Assembly: GCF_030272615.1 (NCBI RefSeq)
Contig: NC_081415.1
Span: 235,225,803-235,289,802 of the forward strand
From: Cryptomeria japonica
Taxonomy: Eukaryota; Streptophyta; Pinopsida; Cupressales; Cupressaceae
Reading direction: 5' to 3'
Length of the DNA stretch: 64,000 bases
Shown here in pieces: positions 34,044-45,056 of the stretch. The notes below the pieces were generated by a model. It was not told the origin of the DNA. It saw only the letters and a list, made by a program, of their open reading frames with translations, and did no database searches. The position numbers and the translations under genes were made by a program. Numbering within the stretch: the first letter of the stretch is position 1; every line of letters begins with the position of its first letter.

Positions 34044-37000
34044 CTAGTCTAGCACGTCATCTACCCCCCGATCTTGCTGATCAATGTTTCGGGAAGGCAG
34101 GGAACACGCTAGAGGAGGAACATCCAACACAGCAGATGGAGCTGTCACAAGCTCCAAACAAGGGCTATGTTCATGTTCCAAGCCACATTGTTCTTGTCTA
34201 GGAGCGAGGATAAGTGCTTTAGAAAATTCATTAGATAAATGGTTATCAACATCAACAAGTTCATATTCGCTATCAGAAGCAAGAGGAGTAACATTTTCAT
34301 CATGCATAACATTTTCATCTATATCAAGATTTATAAAAATAAGATCTTTAACTCGCACAGGATCAAGACCATCATGCATCTTATGTTCAGGAAATTCAAG
34401 CTCAATATCCGGCTGAGGAGAAAATGGAATAATGCTTGTTGAAGGTGTTTTTGGAGATTGTAAAGTTTGAGAAGCAGCTGCTTGAGCCCTAAGACGACGC
34501 TTTCGTCGGCGTTCCCGTGCAAAACGATTACGTCTAGTCTTAGTAGGAAGTGTAGAAGACTGAGGAGGAGGAATGTTCTCATCCTTAGCACTTGGGTGTT
34601 TAGGTTGTGGTCTCTTAGGCTGGATAATAGGAGAAGAAGAAGGTCTCTTCTCTCTATAAAAGGCAGGAGGAGGAACTGCTCCATATAAGGGAAGAATATT
34701 TGGTTTAGGAAGAAGACCAAGTCCATCATGACGAGGAGGTATAGGTCTATTTTTAGAAGATTTATTAGGCATAGACATAGTCACATCCATGGGGACGGGT
34801 TGGGAATCTTCTTGGGGAAAGACATTAGTTTTGTCTTTCAAAGGAAGAATTTCCTTCTCAAGAATGATAGGAATGTCAAGTTTAGGTGTTCTAAGTTCAC
34901 TTAGAGATAGGATCATATCTGTTTTCCACTTTTGATAAGATTTAAAAAGATGATCACTTCACGGAGGAAGAGATTGGAATTGTTTGGGCCAAAAGTAATC
35001 AATAGGAACACTAGAGGTTCTTTCGGCTGGTTTAAAGAGACTATGATTGACAGTAACAACTTCACCATTATGGGGAAATTTTAAACACTTATGAATAGGA
35101 GAAGCAATAGCTTTCATGGAAGATAGCCAAGGATAGCCAAGCTTCACACGAAATTGTTCGGAAGAAGGAATAATAGCAAAGTTCACATCAAGAGATTTAT
35201 TATGGACCTCAATAGGCAATGTAATAGAACCAATTGCAGGAGAAGAAAATGCATCAAATAGTTTCACAATCACATCTGTTTTGTCATAGATCACTTGATT
35301 CAATTGCAAAGTAAAAAGAAATTCTTCAGTAATAACATTAACCATGCACGAAGGATCAATAAGCACTCCACGGCAACGTGTATTTTTGACTTTTGCAACT
35401 ACGTATAAAGGACCATCAGGTGCTCTAATGGTTTCACTAGAATCAAATGTGATGGAAGATTCTTTAGGGTTTTCTTGCTGCTCTACAAAGTTAATCACAT
35501 TCGGAGTCATAGACACAAGACCATCAGATGAGAAAGAGGAATCATTAGCCTCAATCGCATTAGAGGTATGAGAGGTATGAGAAGGTAATGGATCAGTAAA
35601 AATCTGAAGATTTTGGTTAGGAGGAGCTACAGATGTGTTGCCTTTATCATTCACTCCAGAAACAGAAATAGTATTATTATCAATCAAATCTTGAATTTTA
35701 CCCTTTAAAGAAAAACATTTTTCAGTATCATGCCTAGGCTGACGATGAAAGTGACAAAAAGATTTGTGATCAAAATAAGGTGAAGTAATCTTTGCAGGAT
35801 CAATTTGTCTTATAGGAGGAAGAGTAAGCACATTTTGTCCCAATAACTTATTCATAATATCATGCAATGATTCATTCAAAGGAGTATACTTTCTTTCTTT
35901 CCTAAAAAATTTAGAAATAGGAGGCACACCTGATGCTGCATTCACATTGTTGTTGATGATGTTTTCATTGAATTTGATGGAATCTCTGTTCGGTTTAAAC
36001 TTCCCAAATGGTTGTTGACTGCTATCACCCTTATCACTCGGAGCCATAGGATGTGATTGTTCCATTTGACTCACAGTCAGTTGATAATTGTGAAGAGTGG
36101 CACACAACTGTTGGAAAGAAGTAAACTCAGAAAATAGAAGTTTGTCTCGAATATCTTTTTGCAAATTAGAAATAAAGATTCTTTGAATATCATTATCAGG
36201 CACTGGAAAAGAAATTTGAGCATACAAATGCTTATATCTACCAATGAAATCAGTCACTTTTTCTTTAACACCTTGTTTACAATGCATTAAATCAATCAAA
36301 GTAACTTTAGGACTTATATTGTTTTGAAATTGTTGAATGAAAGCATTTGCAAGTTGTTCGAAAGAAGTAATAGAATAAGAAGGCAACGAGCAATACCATT
36401 GTAGGGCTTTGTCTCTTAATGTTCTGGTGAATAGTTTTGCAAGCAACCTTTGGTCATAAGCAAAATCAGTACATATTGTTTGAAAAGTCTTAACATGTGT
36501 TAGAGGATCTCCTTTACCATTATAAAGCTCCAAATGCGGGATTTCAACATGTTTAGGAGGGATAGCTCGAACAATGTCAAGAGAAAGTGGGCTCGCAACA
36601 TCAAATGTGGGCACACTAAACTTAGATTGATTCATAGAGGCAATTTGTTGCTGTAAAGAAGAGACAGTTTGTGCAAGATTATTAATGGTAGCTTCAGTCG
36701 AAGAGTTCATATTAGGTGTGTTAGATTGAGATGGAGGTGTTATGTTATTGAAAGAAGGTAAAGAGTAAGGTGGTGGGACCCTACGATAGTCAACCATAGG
36801 GGATGATTGAATAGGAGGAACACTACAAGGAGGAATGAAATGGTTAAATGAATTGCCCCCTTGCGTCATGTTCATTTGTGAAGATGTAATAGGAACACTC
36901 ATTGAAGGAATGTACGAAGAAGTTGGATTGAATGAAGGAAGGGGATTAATTGAAGAAGGAGGATTGCCCCCATGACTGGTAATCACAGGAGGAATGTCTT

Positions 37001-37490
37001 GTATAGAGGTAGCCATGATGTTTGATGTAAAGGTAGGTAAACTAGCAATAGATGTGGTCAAAGGAATAGAATGATTGACTTGTGTAGGAGGTTGTGTATA
37101 ACCTAAAGATTCAGCACAACTCTTTATAGGCATCACATTCGAATCCACAATGTGTGCGATACCACGTAAAACATCAATCCCATTCTTATCACTTTGAAGC
37201 ATACGTTTTAGACCCTCAATTAAAGGAAGAGCTTGACTATCGGGATACTCATGAGACATCCATTGGTGAAAATTGTCAAATTGGTTATCCAATTTGGAAA
37301 GTTGTTCAACAGAAACTTCATGGGGAGCTTCTTCATCATTAGGAGGATTAGAGGAATTACCCATGTCCTCGTTAAAAAGGCTACTCAAATTAGGTTCCAT
37401 CTCCTCGGTAGTTAAACCTCGGAAGGACTTAATTCTACGGCTTCGTCTAACGGGAATAGTGTAAGTAGGGCTTATTGTTGTAAAACTCAT
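34044..37490 (-). pseudogene. Element 3 gag-protease, one in-frame TGA
   Basis: The frame opens with ATG at 37488-37490 (MSFTTISP) and reads 843 codons to a TGA at 34959-34961. It then continues in the same frame for about 305 more codons to 34044. The Gag core (HLELYNGKGDPLTHVKTFQT through LRDKALQWY and FIGRYKHLY) is a retrotransposon gag domain near 36560-36160. A knuckle-like CHFHRQPRHDTEKC follows near 35755. The retropepsin-like region has LIDPSCMVNV where DGGAS is usual, so the catalytic motif looks altered, although the fold downstream (LGYPWLSSM) is recognisable. The C-terminal 300 residues are Pro/Arg-rich and acidic, with no RT. Codons PP-stop-SD suggest CGA to TGA. Confidence 0.85.
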
Positions 37491-38650
37491 GCACTAGAGA
37501 GAAAGAGAAAATTTTGAATTTAGAGGTAGCAATTTTCAGTAAAACCAGCCAATCTTCCAGATTTAAGCTGTTAAATGCAATCACAACAGTCTCCCGAAAT
37601 TTCGAAAAAAATGTTCAGGACCGTGGCGCTCGGAGTGCAACACGGTCCTTGCAACTTTTTTCGAAATTTGCAGGGATGAAAGGTATGATGATTTTAGAGC
37701 TAATCTGAAAAAATTGAGGGATTTTACGATCTGTAGATAGGCCAAATTAAAGTTGCAATCTCAAAATTGAACCCTATCAAGATTGTCGAAAAATGCAAAA
37801 TTTGAATTTTGAAAAAGAGAGGGAAACTGAAATTTTAAATTTTATGATTTTAGAGGGAATGTCAAAAGCAGTGCAAGTTTTGAAATTTAAAAATTGACTC
37901 AATTTCACGCTAAATTCAATTTTGAAAGCGGAAATCAAAGTTGTTGTAATTAGGCACTTAGTTTCAAAAGTCACAAAATGCAAGAATTTGAATAAAGCAC
38001 TGAAATTTTGAATGAATGCAAACACAATTTTCAGATTTAGGACAGTAAGAACACAATTTTGACACAAAATTTCAATTTCAACAATTTTTGAACGATTAGG
38101 AGCCTTAAACCAAGCAATCACAAGACCAAATTTGACCGTAATTTTGAAAGTGTTATAATTGACAAAATCAGCCAAAATTCTGGATTTTAGCAGGAAAATA
38201 CAGCAAGATCTCGCTCCCGAAATTTTGAAAAAAATGTCGGGGACGATGGCGCTCGGAGTGCAACACGGTCCTCGCAACTTTTTTCCAAATTTTCAGGGAT
38301 GAAAGATATTGTGATTTTATTGCAGAATCCAAAGTTACAGCTGATTTGGAGATGTTTTGATCGGTCAAATTGTCAAACAAAGGTTGAATTAAGAGGGTTT
38401 CAAAAATTAGGGTTTTTACATTTAACCACTTAATTTTCAAAATTAAAGTACAGATATGAATTGATAATTTATAATGGAAAAGCAGATCTGAAGCAAGCAT
38501 TAATAATTAAACATTTCGCAAGTTCAATGTTCAAAAAAAGAAAATTTAGGGTTTTTATGCAATCACCTCTAAAATTTTGCAAAAGATCAAACATGGAAAT
38601 GTAATCAAGGAATCAATTTTCAGATCTAATCATGAATAATCAGAAAGGAT
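37491..38650 (-). other. Element 3 leader with GC-rich hairpins
   Basis: This AT-rich leader contains two GGAC...GGTCC hairpins, at 37618-37648 (8-bp perfect stem GGACCGTG/CACGGTCC) and 38241-38271. No gene is seen. Confidence 0.6.
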
Positions 38651-38672
38651 GTTCACGTCGGGTTCACCAAAA
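38651..38672 (-). other. Primer binding site of element 3
   Basis: The minus strand reads GGTGAACCCGACGTGAAC after TTTT at the LTR end. It sits exactly where a PBS is expected; the tRNA was not established. Confidence 0.65.
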
Positions 38673-39882
38673 TGTAAAGCGGAAAATCGCGGTCGAACCC
38701 TAGTTGGTCTCCCCTCTTCTAACTCCGAGGAGAGAGAAGGGAGGTTCGCTAGGATTCGATGGGTTTTCACTTAGGGGGAAGACTTTACATTCAAAAGAGG
38801 GGTTGAAACTCATAAGATTCAATCCCACACAATGTAAGATTGGATGCTAAATGAATTTCAAGGGTTTGGAAAGCAAAGCTACCCTCTTTTGTAAAGAATA
38901 TTGATTAAGGAAATTAAGCTAAGGATGCATAGAAAGTCATAAAGATTCGCTTATAAACTGAGTTTAGGTTATAGGATGAAACTGCAGACCCGGAATTAGC
39001 AGTAGAATGTCGATACGGCGCTGTCCTGCAAATTTGAGCAAAAGTTGTCGGGATGATGGCGCCCGGCGCCACGGTCCTCTGAAAAATCTGTGAAACGAAG
39101 GGGGATCGGTTCGTCTCTGCACAAGGATTCCAGATCTTCAATCTCAGCCGCGTACCTGCAACCTACACACAGAAAAGTGAAGACGATTGGGGGGTTAGGG
39201 ATTAGGGGTTTGCCTTTAGGTCAAACCCCGGTTTTGGAATTAACCAAGAAATGAGCAAGTGCTGTAAATGTAAATGACTGTAATGTAAAACAAGTACTAA
39301 TACCTTGTTCTAAGGATGTTTGTATCCTTATATGCAAAGGTTTAGATGTTGTATGTTGTAGTATGTAGCATGTAATAAGTGATCTCCTCTTCAATGGTTG
39401 AATCCTTGACTTGAATGCAACACTTAGCCTTGAATGGAGACTTAGAAGGAATGCTTGAATGCTTGAATGCTTGAATGCTTGAATGCTTGAGTATAATTTC
39501 CACGCTTTGTACACATATCCTCCTCATGCCAAATGAGAGAGAAAAATGTAGTTTATATACTTGACAATTAGGGCTGATAGACTGAATTTCCCGACCTTAG
39601 GCCGACCAGGGAAAGTATATTTCCAAATTGCAATCAAAAAGACCCGATATCACTTAGGAAACCCGGCCCAAAATAGGACCCAGGGACCAGGGCGCTGGGC
39701 GCTCTGGTCCCACCTCCAGGACAGCGGGGTGCAAGGAGGTTCAGGCCAATGGTGCTTGAAAAATGCAGTTTTCAGTGTCGTGAGCAAGTTTTGGGGTCTC
39801 CATTCAGGTTGCGTGTTGCGTCGCCATCGTGAAGACCGAAATGCAGTCGAAATTGCAAGTGTCTCAATTTTAGGACGCTACA
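38673..39882 (-). repeat. Element 3 5' LTR
   Basis: This right LTR is 1,210 bp. The minus strand contains TATATAAA at 39552-39559, a plausible promoter TATA box upstream of the leader and gag. Confidence 0.92.
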
Positions 39883-39887
39883 CACAT

Positions 39888-40402
39888 GTCATTCATCTCT
39901 TAATTCATAAACTACCTACCCTCTCATTATTTTATTATTTCTTTCACTTACCCTCTAATCATAGCCGACCTCCTTTTACACCTCTCAATCTTATCCCTCC
40001 ATTTTCATATAGTGTCTTCTATATAAGGAGATGCTTCCTTCATTATCAAACCCTAACTACCTAGCTAATGAATCAAGCTAACGGACTACTTGATCAATTG
40101 ACTACACTACGCTTTTCATATGCGATCCTACTTGCAACCACATTTCCGTTCTTTGTTGAGCTCTTGTGCACACACAAAATCTGAGAGCAAATATATCAAG
40201 CAAGATCAATGGAGATAGAAAGATTGGAGATTCAAACCCTATTGGACATGTGATGGTGTAATCTTTGTGATTTCAGTTGATTTGCATTGTCTTAGGTAAT
40301 CTTCATATGTTATGGTGGATCTTTGTTGTTGTTAGGCTAGGGTTTGGTGGTTGAATCCATGTAGTCTTTCATTATTATTGTTATCCATTTTCACCATACA
40401 CA
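39888..40402 (+). repeat. Element 1 3' LTR, second part
   Basis: It completes the 3' LTR. It contains the undisturbed GATTTGCATTG near 40280 that shows where the DNA transposon entered the sister LTR. Confidence 0.92.
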
Positions 40403-40635
40403 ATAGCATACCTCAGTAACCCATATAGGACCTCAGTAAACCCTTTTGTTTACTTTGTTCTTTGACTCTTCTCTAAAAACCTTCTCGGTGACCACTGTGT
40501 CTCTGTAACAGTCTTCTTACATACATTCATACACTTCACTAATGTTGTATAAATAGATCTCTTAAAACGGTGATCTAATTCATTGCTTGGATCTTACAAA
40601 CAAGATTCCTTGAATGAATAACTAAATAAAATATT
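40403..40635 (-). repeat. Sirevirus-like LTR continuation after element 1
   Basis: It starts with the TSD ATAGC and continues the LTR broken at 6689. It matches 55642-55880 and positions 1-100, then stops abruptly after ATAAAATATT. Confidence 0.8.
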
Positions 40636-40759
40636 AGTAAACAGAAGGGTAGGCTTGATAATTAGACATGACAAAATATTAGTAAACAAAATATTAGTAA
40701 ACAGAAGGGATAAAGAAGACTGACTCGGGAAACGAGGGCGAGGGCTAGGGTAGGCTAAA
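40636..40759. other. Scrambled filler DNA at the element 2 junction
   Basis: AGTAAACAGAAGGG and AAAATATTAGTAAACA are repeated here, mixed with a piece of LTR (TAATTAGACATGACA). A roughly 50-bp copy of sequence found inside element 2 near 41580-41630 (AACTCGGGAAACGAGGGCG-like) follows. This patchwork is typical of template-switching repair. Confidence 0.7.
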
Positions 40760-41382
40760 TGTATATGGTGAAAATGGATAACAATAATAACAAGATTGAA
40801 AGGCTAAATGAATTCAACCACAAAAACCCTAGCCTAACAACAACAAAGATCCACCATAACATATGAAGATTACCTAAGACAATGCAAATAAAATGAAATC
40901 ACAAAGATTATACCATCACATGTCCAATAGGGTTTTGATCTCCATTCTTCCTATCTCCATTGATCTTGCTTGATATATTTGCTCTCAGATTTTATGTGCA
41001 CAAGAGCTCAACAAAGAACGGAATGTGGTTGCAAGTAGGATCGTAGTGTAGTCAATTGCATAAAAGATGATTAGGGTTTGATAGTGAAGAAAACATCTCC
41101 TTAAATAGAAGACACTATATGAAATGGAGGGATAAGATTGAGAGGTGTAAAAATGGAGGTCGCCTATGATTAGAGGGTAGGTAGAAGAAATAATAAAATA
41201 ATAAAAGAGGTAGGTAGTGTGTGAATTAAGAGATGAATGACATGTGTCATGGGTAGAAAAAGGCTAATGAATTAATTAAATAAATAAAGATTTATTTAAT
41301 TAATAGAAGAATTAGGCTTAGATAATTAAATAAATAAATAAAATATTTATTTAATTAGACATGACAATTTTGAGTGTCTACA
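40760..41382 (-). repeat. Element 2 3' LTR (shortened)
   Basis: It is about 150 bp shorter than the 5' LTR. The missing part lies between repeated TTATTTAATTAATAGAAGAA words, suggesting deletion by recombination between short repeats. Confidence 0.88.
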
Positions 41383-41397
41383 TTTTGCCCCTCTTTG
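41383..41397 (-). other. Polypurine tract of element 2
   Basis: The minus strand reads AAAGAGGGGCAAAA directly before TGTAGACAC of the LTR. Confidence 0.85.
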
Positions 41398-41629
41398 AGA
41401 CAATGCGGCTTGTCGCGTTGTTTCAAAGAAGATAAGATGAACTGATACAGAGTTGCCCCAAGATGGGAATGATATGCTCCCTCGAGAGATTGGATGAAAA
41501 ATGTCTGAAAAGATTACAGACAATCTCTCGATAAGAAAGAGAGGCGAGAATGGACTGACCGAATAAAGTGACAGAGTCACGGGATAAAGAAGACTAACTC
41601 GGGAAACGAGGGCGAGGGCTAGGGTAGGC

Positions 41630-41637
41630 TATAAGAT
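41630..41637 (+). promoter_or_regulatory. TATA-like box of the antisense PMD gene (element 2)
   Basis: TATAAGAT lies about 91 bp before the PMD ATG, the same spacing as TATAAATA in element 1. Confidence 0.5.
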
Positions 41638-41877
41638 AGACCACAGGAAAAAGACATCCTCATTTTCATCTACACATCCACGAGAGCAGAGTGCAGAGCG
41701 AGAAAAGAGCAGTAGCAGTCAGCAGCGATGGCCTTCGTTCATAGATTCAACCACGTTCGCCGATTCCAGAGGCCAGCAGAGGTAGGAGAGCCGGTAAGTA
41801 CCACCAAACCTCCTCGTACTTTGATGCATTTAATTTTGTCATTAATGCATGCGCATAAAATGTCAAAAATTGTTTAA

Positions 41878-42127
41878 GCACGTCTGCGTTGGTGTAAGGC
41901 GCGTCTATGTCCGCCAGGCGCGTCTGTGTACGTGCCAGTCGCGTCTGTGTCTAAAACCACGTTTATGTCAAATGCAGACGCGTGTGCATCATGTAGGGGC
42001 ATTTGTGTCGTACAAGCGCGTATGTGCACAACATAGGCACGTCTGTGTCATACAGGCGCGTCTATGTTGTTCAGACACATCTGTGCAGTCTGTAAGCGCA
42101 TTTGTGTCAGGAAAGCACGTTTATGTC
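41878..42127 (+). repeat. GCGTCTGTGT-like motif array in the PMD intron (element 2)
   Basis: About 13 units at roughly 20-bp spacing (CGCGTCTATGT, CGCGTCTGTGT, CACGTCTGTGT, CGCATTTGTGT and others), in the PMD sense. Confidence 0.85.
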
Positions 42128-42163
42128 TAAAAAATGCAAATTTTCGTCTTCCAAGTCAAATTG

Positions 42164-42535
42164 GCAGTTCTGTGATGAACATACACTGTCGATTGGATAA
42201 GCTGCTGAGAGGATACACTCAAGCAGGTCCTCTAGGGAAGACTAGGATAGATCAAGGCACTTTGTGATGAACAGTGAGTACCAAGATAGAGTACTTTGTA
42301 ATAAACAGGGAATACTTAAAGTATGAGCAGCACTTTGTGATAAATAGGGAGTGCAAATGTGAGGAGCACTTTGTGATGAACAGGGAGTGCAAACACGTAG
42401 TACTTTGTGATGAACAAGGAGTACCACTAGGATAGAAGCAACACTTTGTGATGAACAGTGAGTGTCACTAGGATAGGAGCCATATGCATTTAGATAAAAA
42501 GTAGCATTTTGTGATAAACAGTGAATGCCACTATG
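42164..42535 (+). repeat. Covarying hairpin array in the PMD intron (element 2)
   Basis: Seven to eight units with core TTTGTGATGAACAG are flanked by arms GCACT/AGTGC, GTACT/AGTAC, ACACT/AGTGT or GCATT/AATGC. A longer related unit lies near 42165-42190. Confidence 0.85.
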
Positions 42536-43425
42536 ACTGACATGCTTGATTTACTTGACTGCAGGAGTATTTGCCGATGCTAGAGTCATGGGAGAGATTC
42601 CCGTCGACTCAAAGATTGCGACCTGAGTTGACACTTGGGGACCGAGTTGCTATCAAGGCTATGGGATTGAGACATGTGCTATATGTGCCTGAGTTTCAGA
42701 CGAACATGGGACTGCTGACTGCACTGGCTGAGAGATGGCATTCAGAGACTTGTACGTTTCATTTGCCAATGGGTGAGATGACAGTCACCCTTGATGATGT
42801 CTATAGGATATTGAGGATACCGATCGATGGAGATCTGATCCCATACGATCGAGATGGAGATAGGGAGGCCTTGAGACAGGTGTTTCAAGACCCTGGACTG
42901 GAGATGAGGGCAGGACACATGGCATGGGACACCATGACAGCCACAGGACTAGCGCTGCCGGCAGTGATAGGAGGAGCTATCAGTGGGTTCCTGTGTCCGG
43001 ATAGGGTGACACGGGGTTCGGCTATGGGCTGGGGAGGAGCACTGGAGACACTGGTGACGCAGCACACCAGATACGCCTGGGGACCGTGTGTGCTGGCCCA
43101 TTTGTATTATGAGCTTCATCAGTTTGTTTATCATGGATCAGTGGGATTGGGCTATGGAGTGACACTGTTGCAGGTGTGGGCTTATGAGCATCTGCCAGTG
43201 ACGAGGCCGATACACTTTAGAGGCAGGGGACATGGACGCAGCTTTGTACATTTGTATGATATGATCACATCACAGCCGCAGATTGGTAGGTTAGAGCATT
43301 GGTGGCGAGTCCTTCAAGGGCTCAGATTCCACCAAGGCCAGGCGGCTCCGAGGGAGGGAGTTCATCATAGCCATAGAGGGCTCCCTTTGTATCAGTTTTG
43401 TACCATTTTTTGTATGATGATGTAG

Positions 43426-45056
43426 ACACCTACGGGTGCTTTTGTAGCCATATGTATTTTGACAGCATTGTATCATGACACTTTTGATTATATATATGAG
43501 ATGATTCATTTTTGCGGCAGCTATATGCATGTGTACCTATGTGATGAGATGTTCTTATGATGTATGTTTTATGTGATGCTTATAATATGGATGCAAATAT
43601 GTATATAATGTAATGCAATATATTTTGTTCTTTTATGTTTTATATGTGTATGCATGATGCAAATGTGAATGTATGTAATACAAATGAATATGATAATGCA
43701 AATGTAAATTGTGCTAATAGGTGTTGTGTGCAGGATGTGATGCAGTTGTGATATCTATATGTATGTATGAAATGCTTATATGTGGTAATGCAGGTGCAAC
43801 TACATGAAATGCAAATGTTTTTGGTGTGTCATTATACTCCGTCATGTGATAGTAAGCTACACGGACTCAAGAAGGACGATGGAAGTCAATCAAGAAAGGG
43901 GGATGAAAGATAGAAGATATGAACGTGAAAGAGCTTCTTGTGCGTTATCATCATTGAGATTTATTATGGCAAGTAGGTTATGACAATCGAGGCATATGTT
44001 CGACCCAGAAAGTCATTGTACCTGTTTGCATGGAGATAAGACAGTCACAAACAAGGAATGCCCCAGTTCACACTAGACTCACAGTGTCCTCATATCCTTG
44101 GACAAGTCATAGCATTACTAAAAGACAATCCACAGACAGCAAATGCAAATAGGTGACGATACCCCATCCTCGCCTTTCTAGTCAAAGACATCCTGGAGAT
44201 AGAATCTCTAGTCAGAGACATCTTGGAAAAGCTAAAAGACATGTCACCAAAAAGATGAAATCAAAAGAAAACCAAGACTCGACACCAACATCCACTGTAG
44301 TCCTCAAGTTTAGTGTCTCTTGTCACTTGTATAAGTCTTATTTGATTGTGGTCACAATGTTTACTTTCACAAAAAGGATAGATAGCACTGAACCATATGT
44401 TGTCTGAGTCTGTTGAAAGATTTGATTTGTTGAAGCTCGTTGTTGCTGCTGTCTCATCTGAAACTGACTGAATCCATGAAGCTGATACTTTATTGCGGAG
44501 AAGATGAAACTTTATTGCGGACTGGCGATGCAGATGTTGTTTTTATTGTGGATTGTGAGCGAATAGACTGAAGGAAGCTGGAAGAAACTGTACTCTTCGA
44601 AACATGTGATGTTCTCAGTTCCACACCCATCACTAGACGTAGGAATTGCCTTAGCCACAGATAGGAGTTGATTTATTATGGATGGAAAGAGAGGTTTATT
44701 ATGAATGGCTAACCAGTCTTGAGTAGATCAATAACAAGCCATGATGGGAATGTGTAAGTTTATTATGGATGAATTGGTCGTGAGTGTGTGCAAAGTGAAA
44801 GGATGAAAGTGGATCCTGAAGGAGGGAGGAGCAATGTCTCTACGCATGGCGCTAGTGACCCAGTTTTCACCATGGTACTTGCCCAGGGTGCCACCGAAGT
44901 GGTTTTCACCATTGGATGAAATTATTTCTCTTTACTTTTTTTGATTTTTCAATGTTTTTTGTGTCACAAGGCGCCTGTTTGCCAAGTTTTCACCAAGTAA
45001 CGATTTTTTGTTTTATAATTTTTTTTTGTATTTTTGAATTAGGATATTCCGAAGAG
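43426..45056 (-). other. Element 2 region between PMD and integrase, with AATAAA array
   Basis: No gene is seen. On the minus strand, CCATAATAAA or CCGCAATAAAG words occur repeatedly at about 43965 and 44490-44770, as in element 1. Confidence 0.65.

Larger units (their letters stand above)
32066..39882 (-). mobile_element. Non-autonomous LTR retrotransposon with gag-protease only, element 3
   Basis: Two LTRs (32066-33298 and 38673-39882) start TGTAAAGCGG and end GGACGCTACA on the plus strand, with 5-bp TSD CACAT on each side. Element orientation is minus: the PBS lies left of the right-hand LTR and the purine tract lies right of the left-hand LTR. The LTRs differ at only about 20 positions plus two indels by eye, so insertion is recent relative to its surroundings. 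The only ORF is a long gag-protease. No RT, RNase H or integrase is present. Confidence 0.92.
6690..40402 (+). mobile_element. Tat-type Ty3/gypsy retrotransposon, element 1 (pol-deleted, with two nested insertions)
   Basis: Both LTRs start TGTAGACACC and end ACCATACACA, with 5-bp TSD ATAGC at 6685-6689 and 40403-40407. Removing the nested insertions leaves 684+118 bp for the 5' LTR and 287+515 bp for the 3' LTR, 802 bp each. A PBS-like sequence follows the 5' LTR and a purine tract precedes the 3' LTR. Inside are a long leader, a broken gag-protease, an unusual 296-codon ORF, only the tail of integrase, and an antisense plant-mobile-domain gene. RT and RNase H are absent, so this copy is non-autonomous. 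Its relative at 40760-55591 retains pol. Confidence 0.9.
41728..43425 (+). pseudogene. Antisense plant-mobile-domain gene of element 2 (3'-deleted)
   Basis: Exon 1 (41728-41793, MAFVHRFNHVRR) is joined by a GCCG|GTAAGT donor and a GACTGCAG acceptor to exon 2 (42565-43425), phase 0, with no stop before 43425. The PMD core is complete in its first part: LRHVLYVPEF, FHLPMGEMTVTLDDVYRILR, IPIDGDLIPYD, then ISGFLCPDR, WGGALETLVTQHTRYAWGP and YEHLPVTRPIHF. After about residue 270 a deletion relative to element 1 joins the frame, out of register, to the sequence encoding the C-terminus, giving a 308-residue product with an aberrant tail. Splice sites, TATA position and exon sizes match element 1, so the gene structure is ancestral to both copies. 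Confidence 0.85.

Noticed and set aside
37777-38500. Two minus-strand ORFs in the element 3 leader
   Set aside because: AT-rich leader translation with low-complexity Phe/Lys/Ile content and no motif; one crosses a hairpin repeat.
42164-42535. Hairpin core GTGATGA as a snoRNA box C
   Set aside because: Each unit is only about 25 nt, lacks a convincing box D and has no room for a guide segment.
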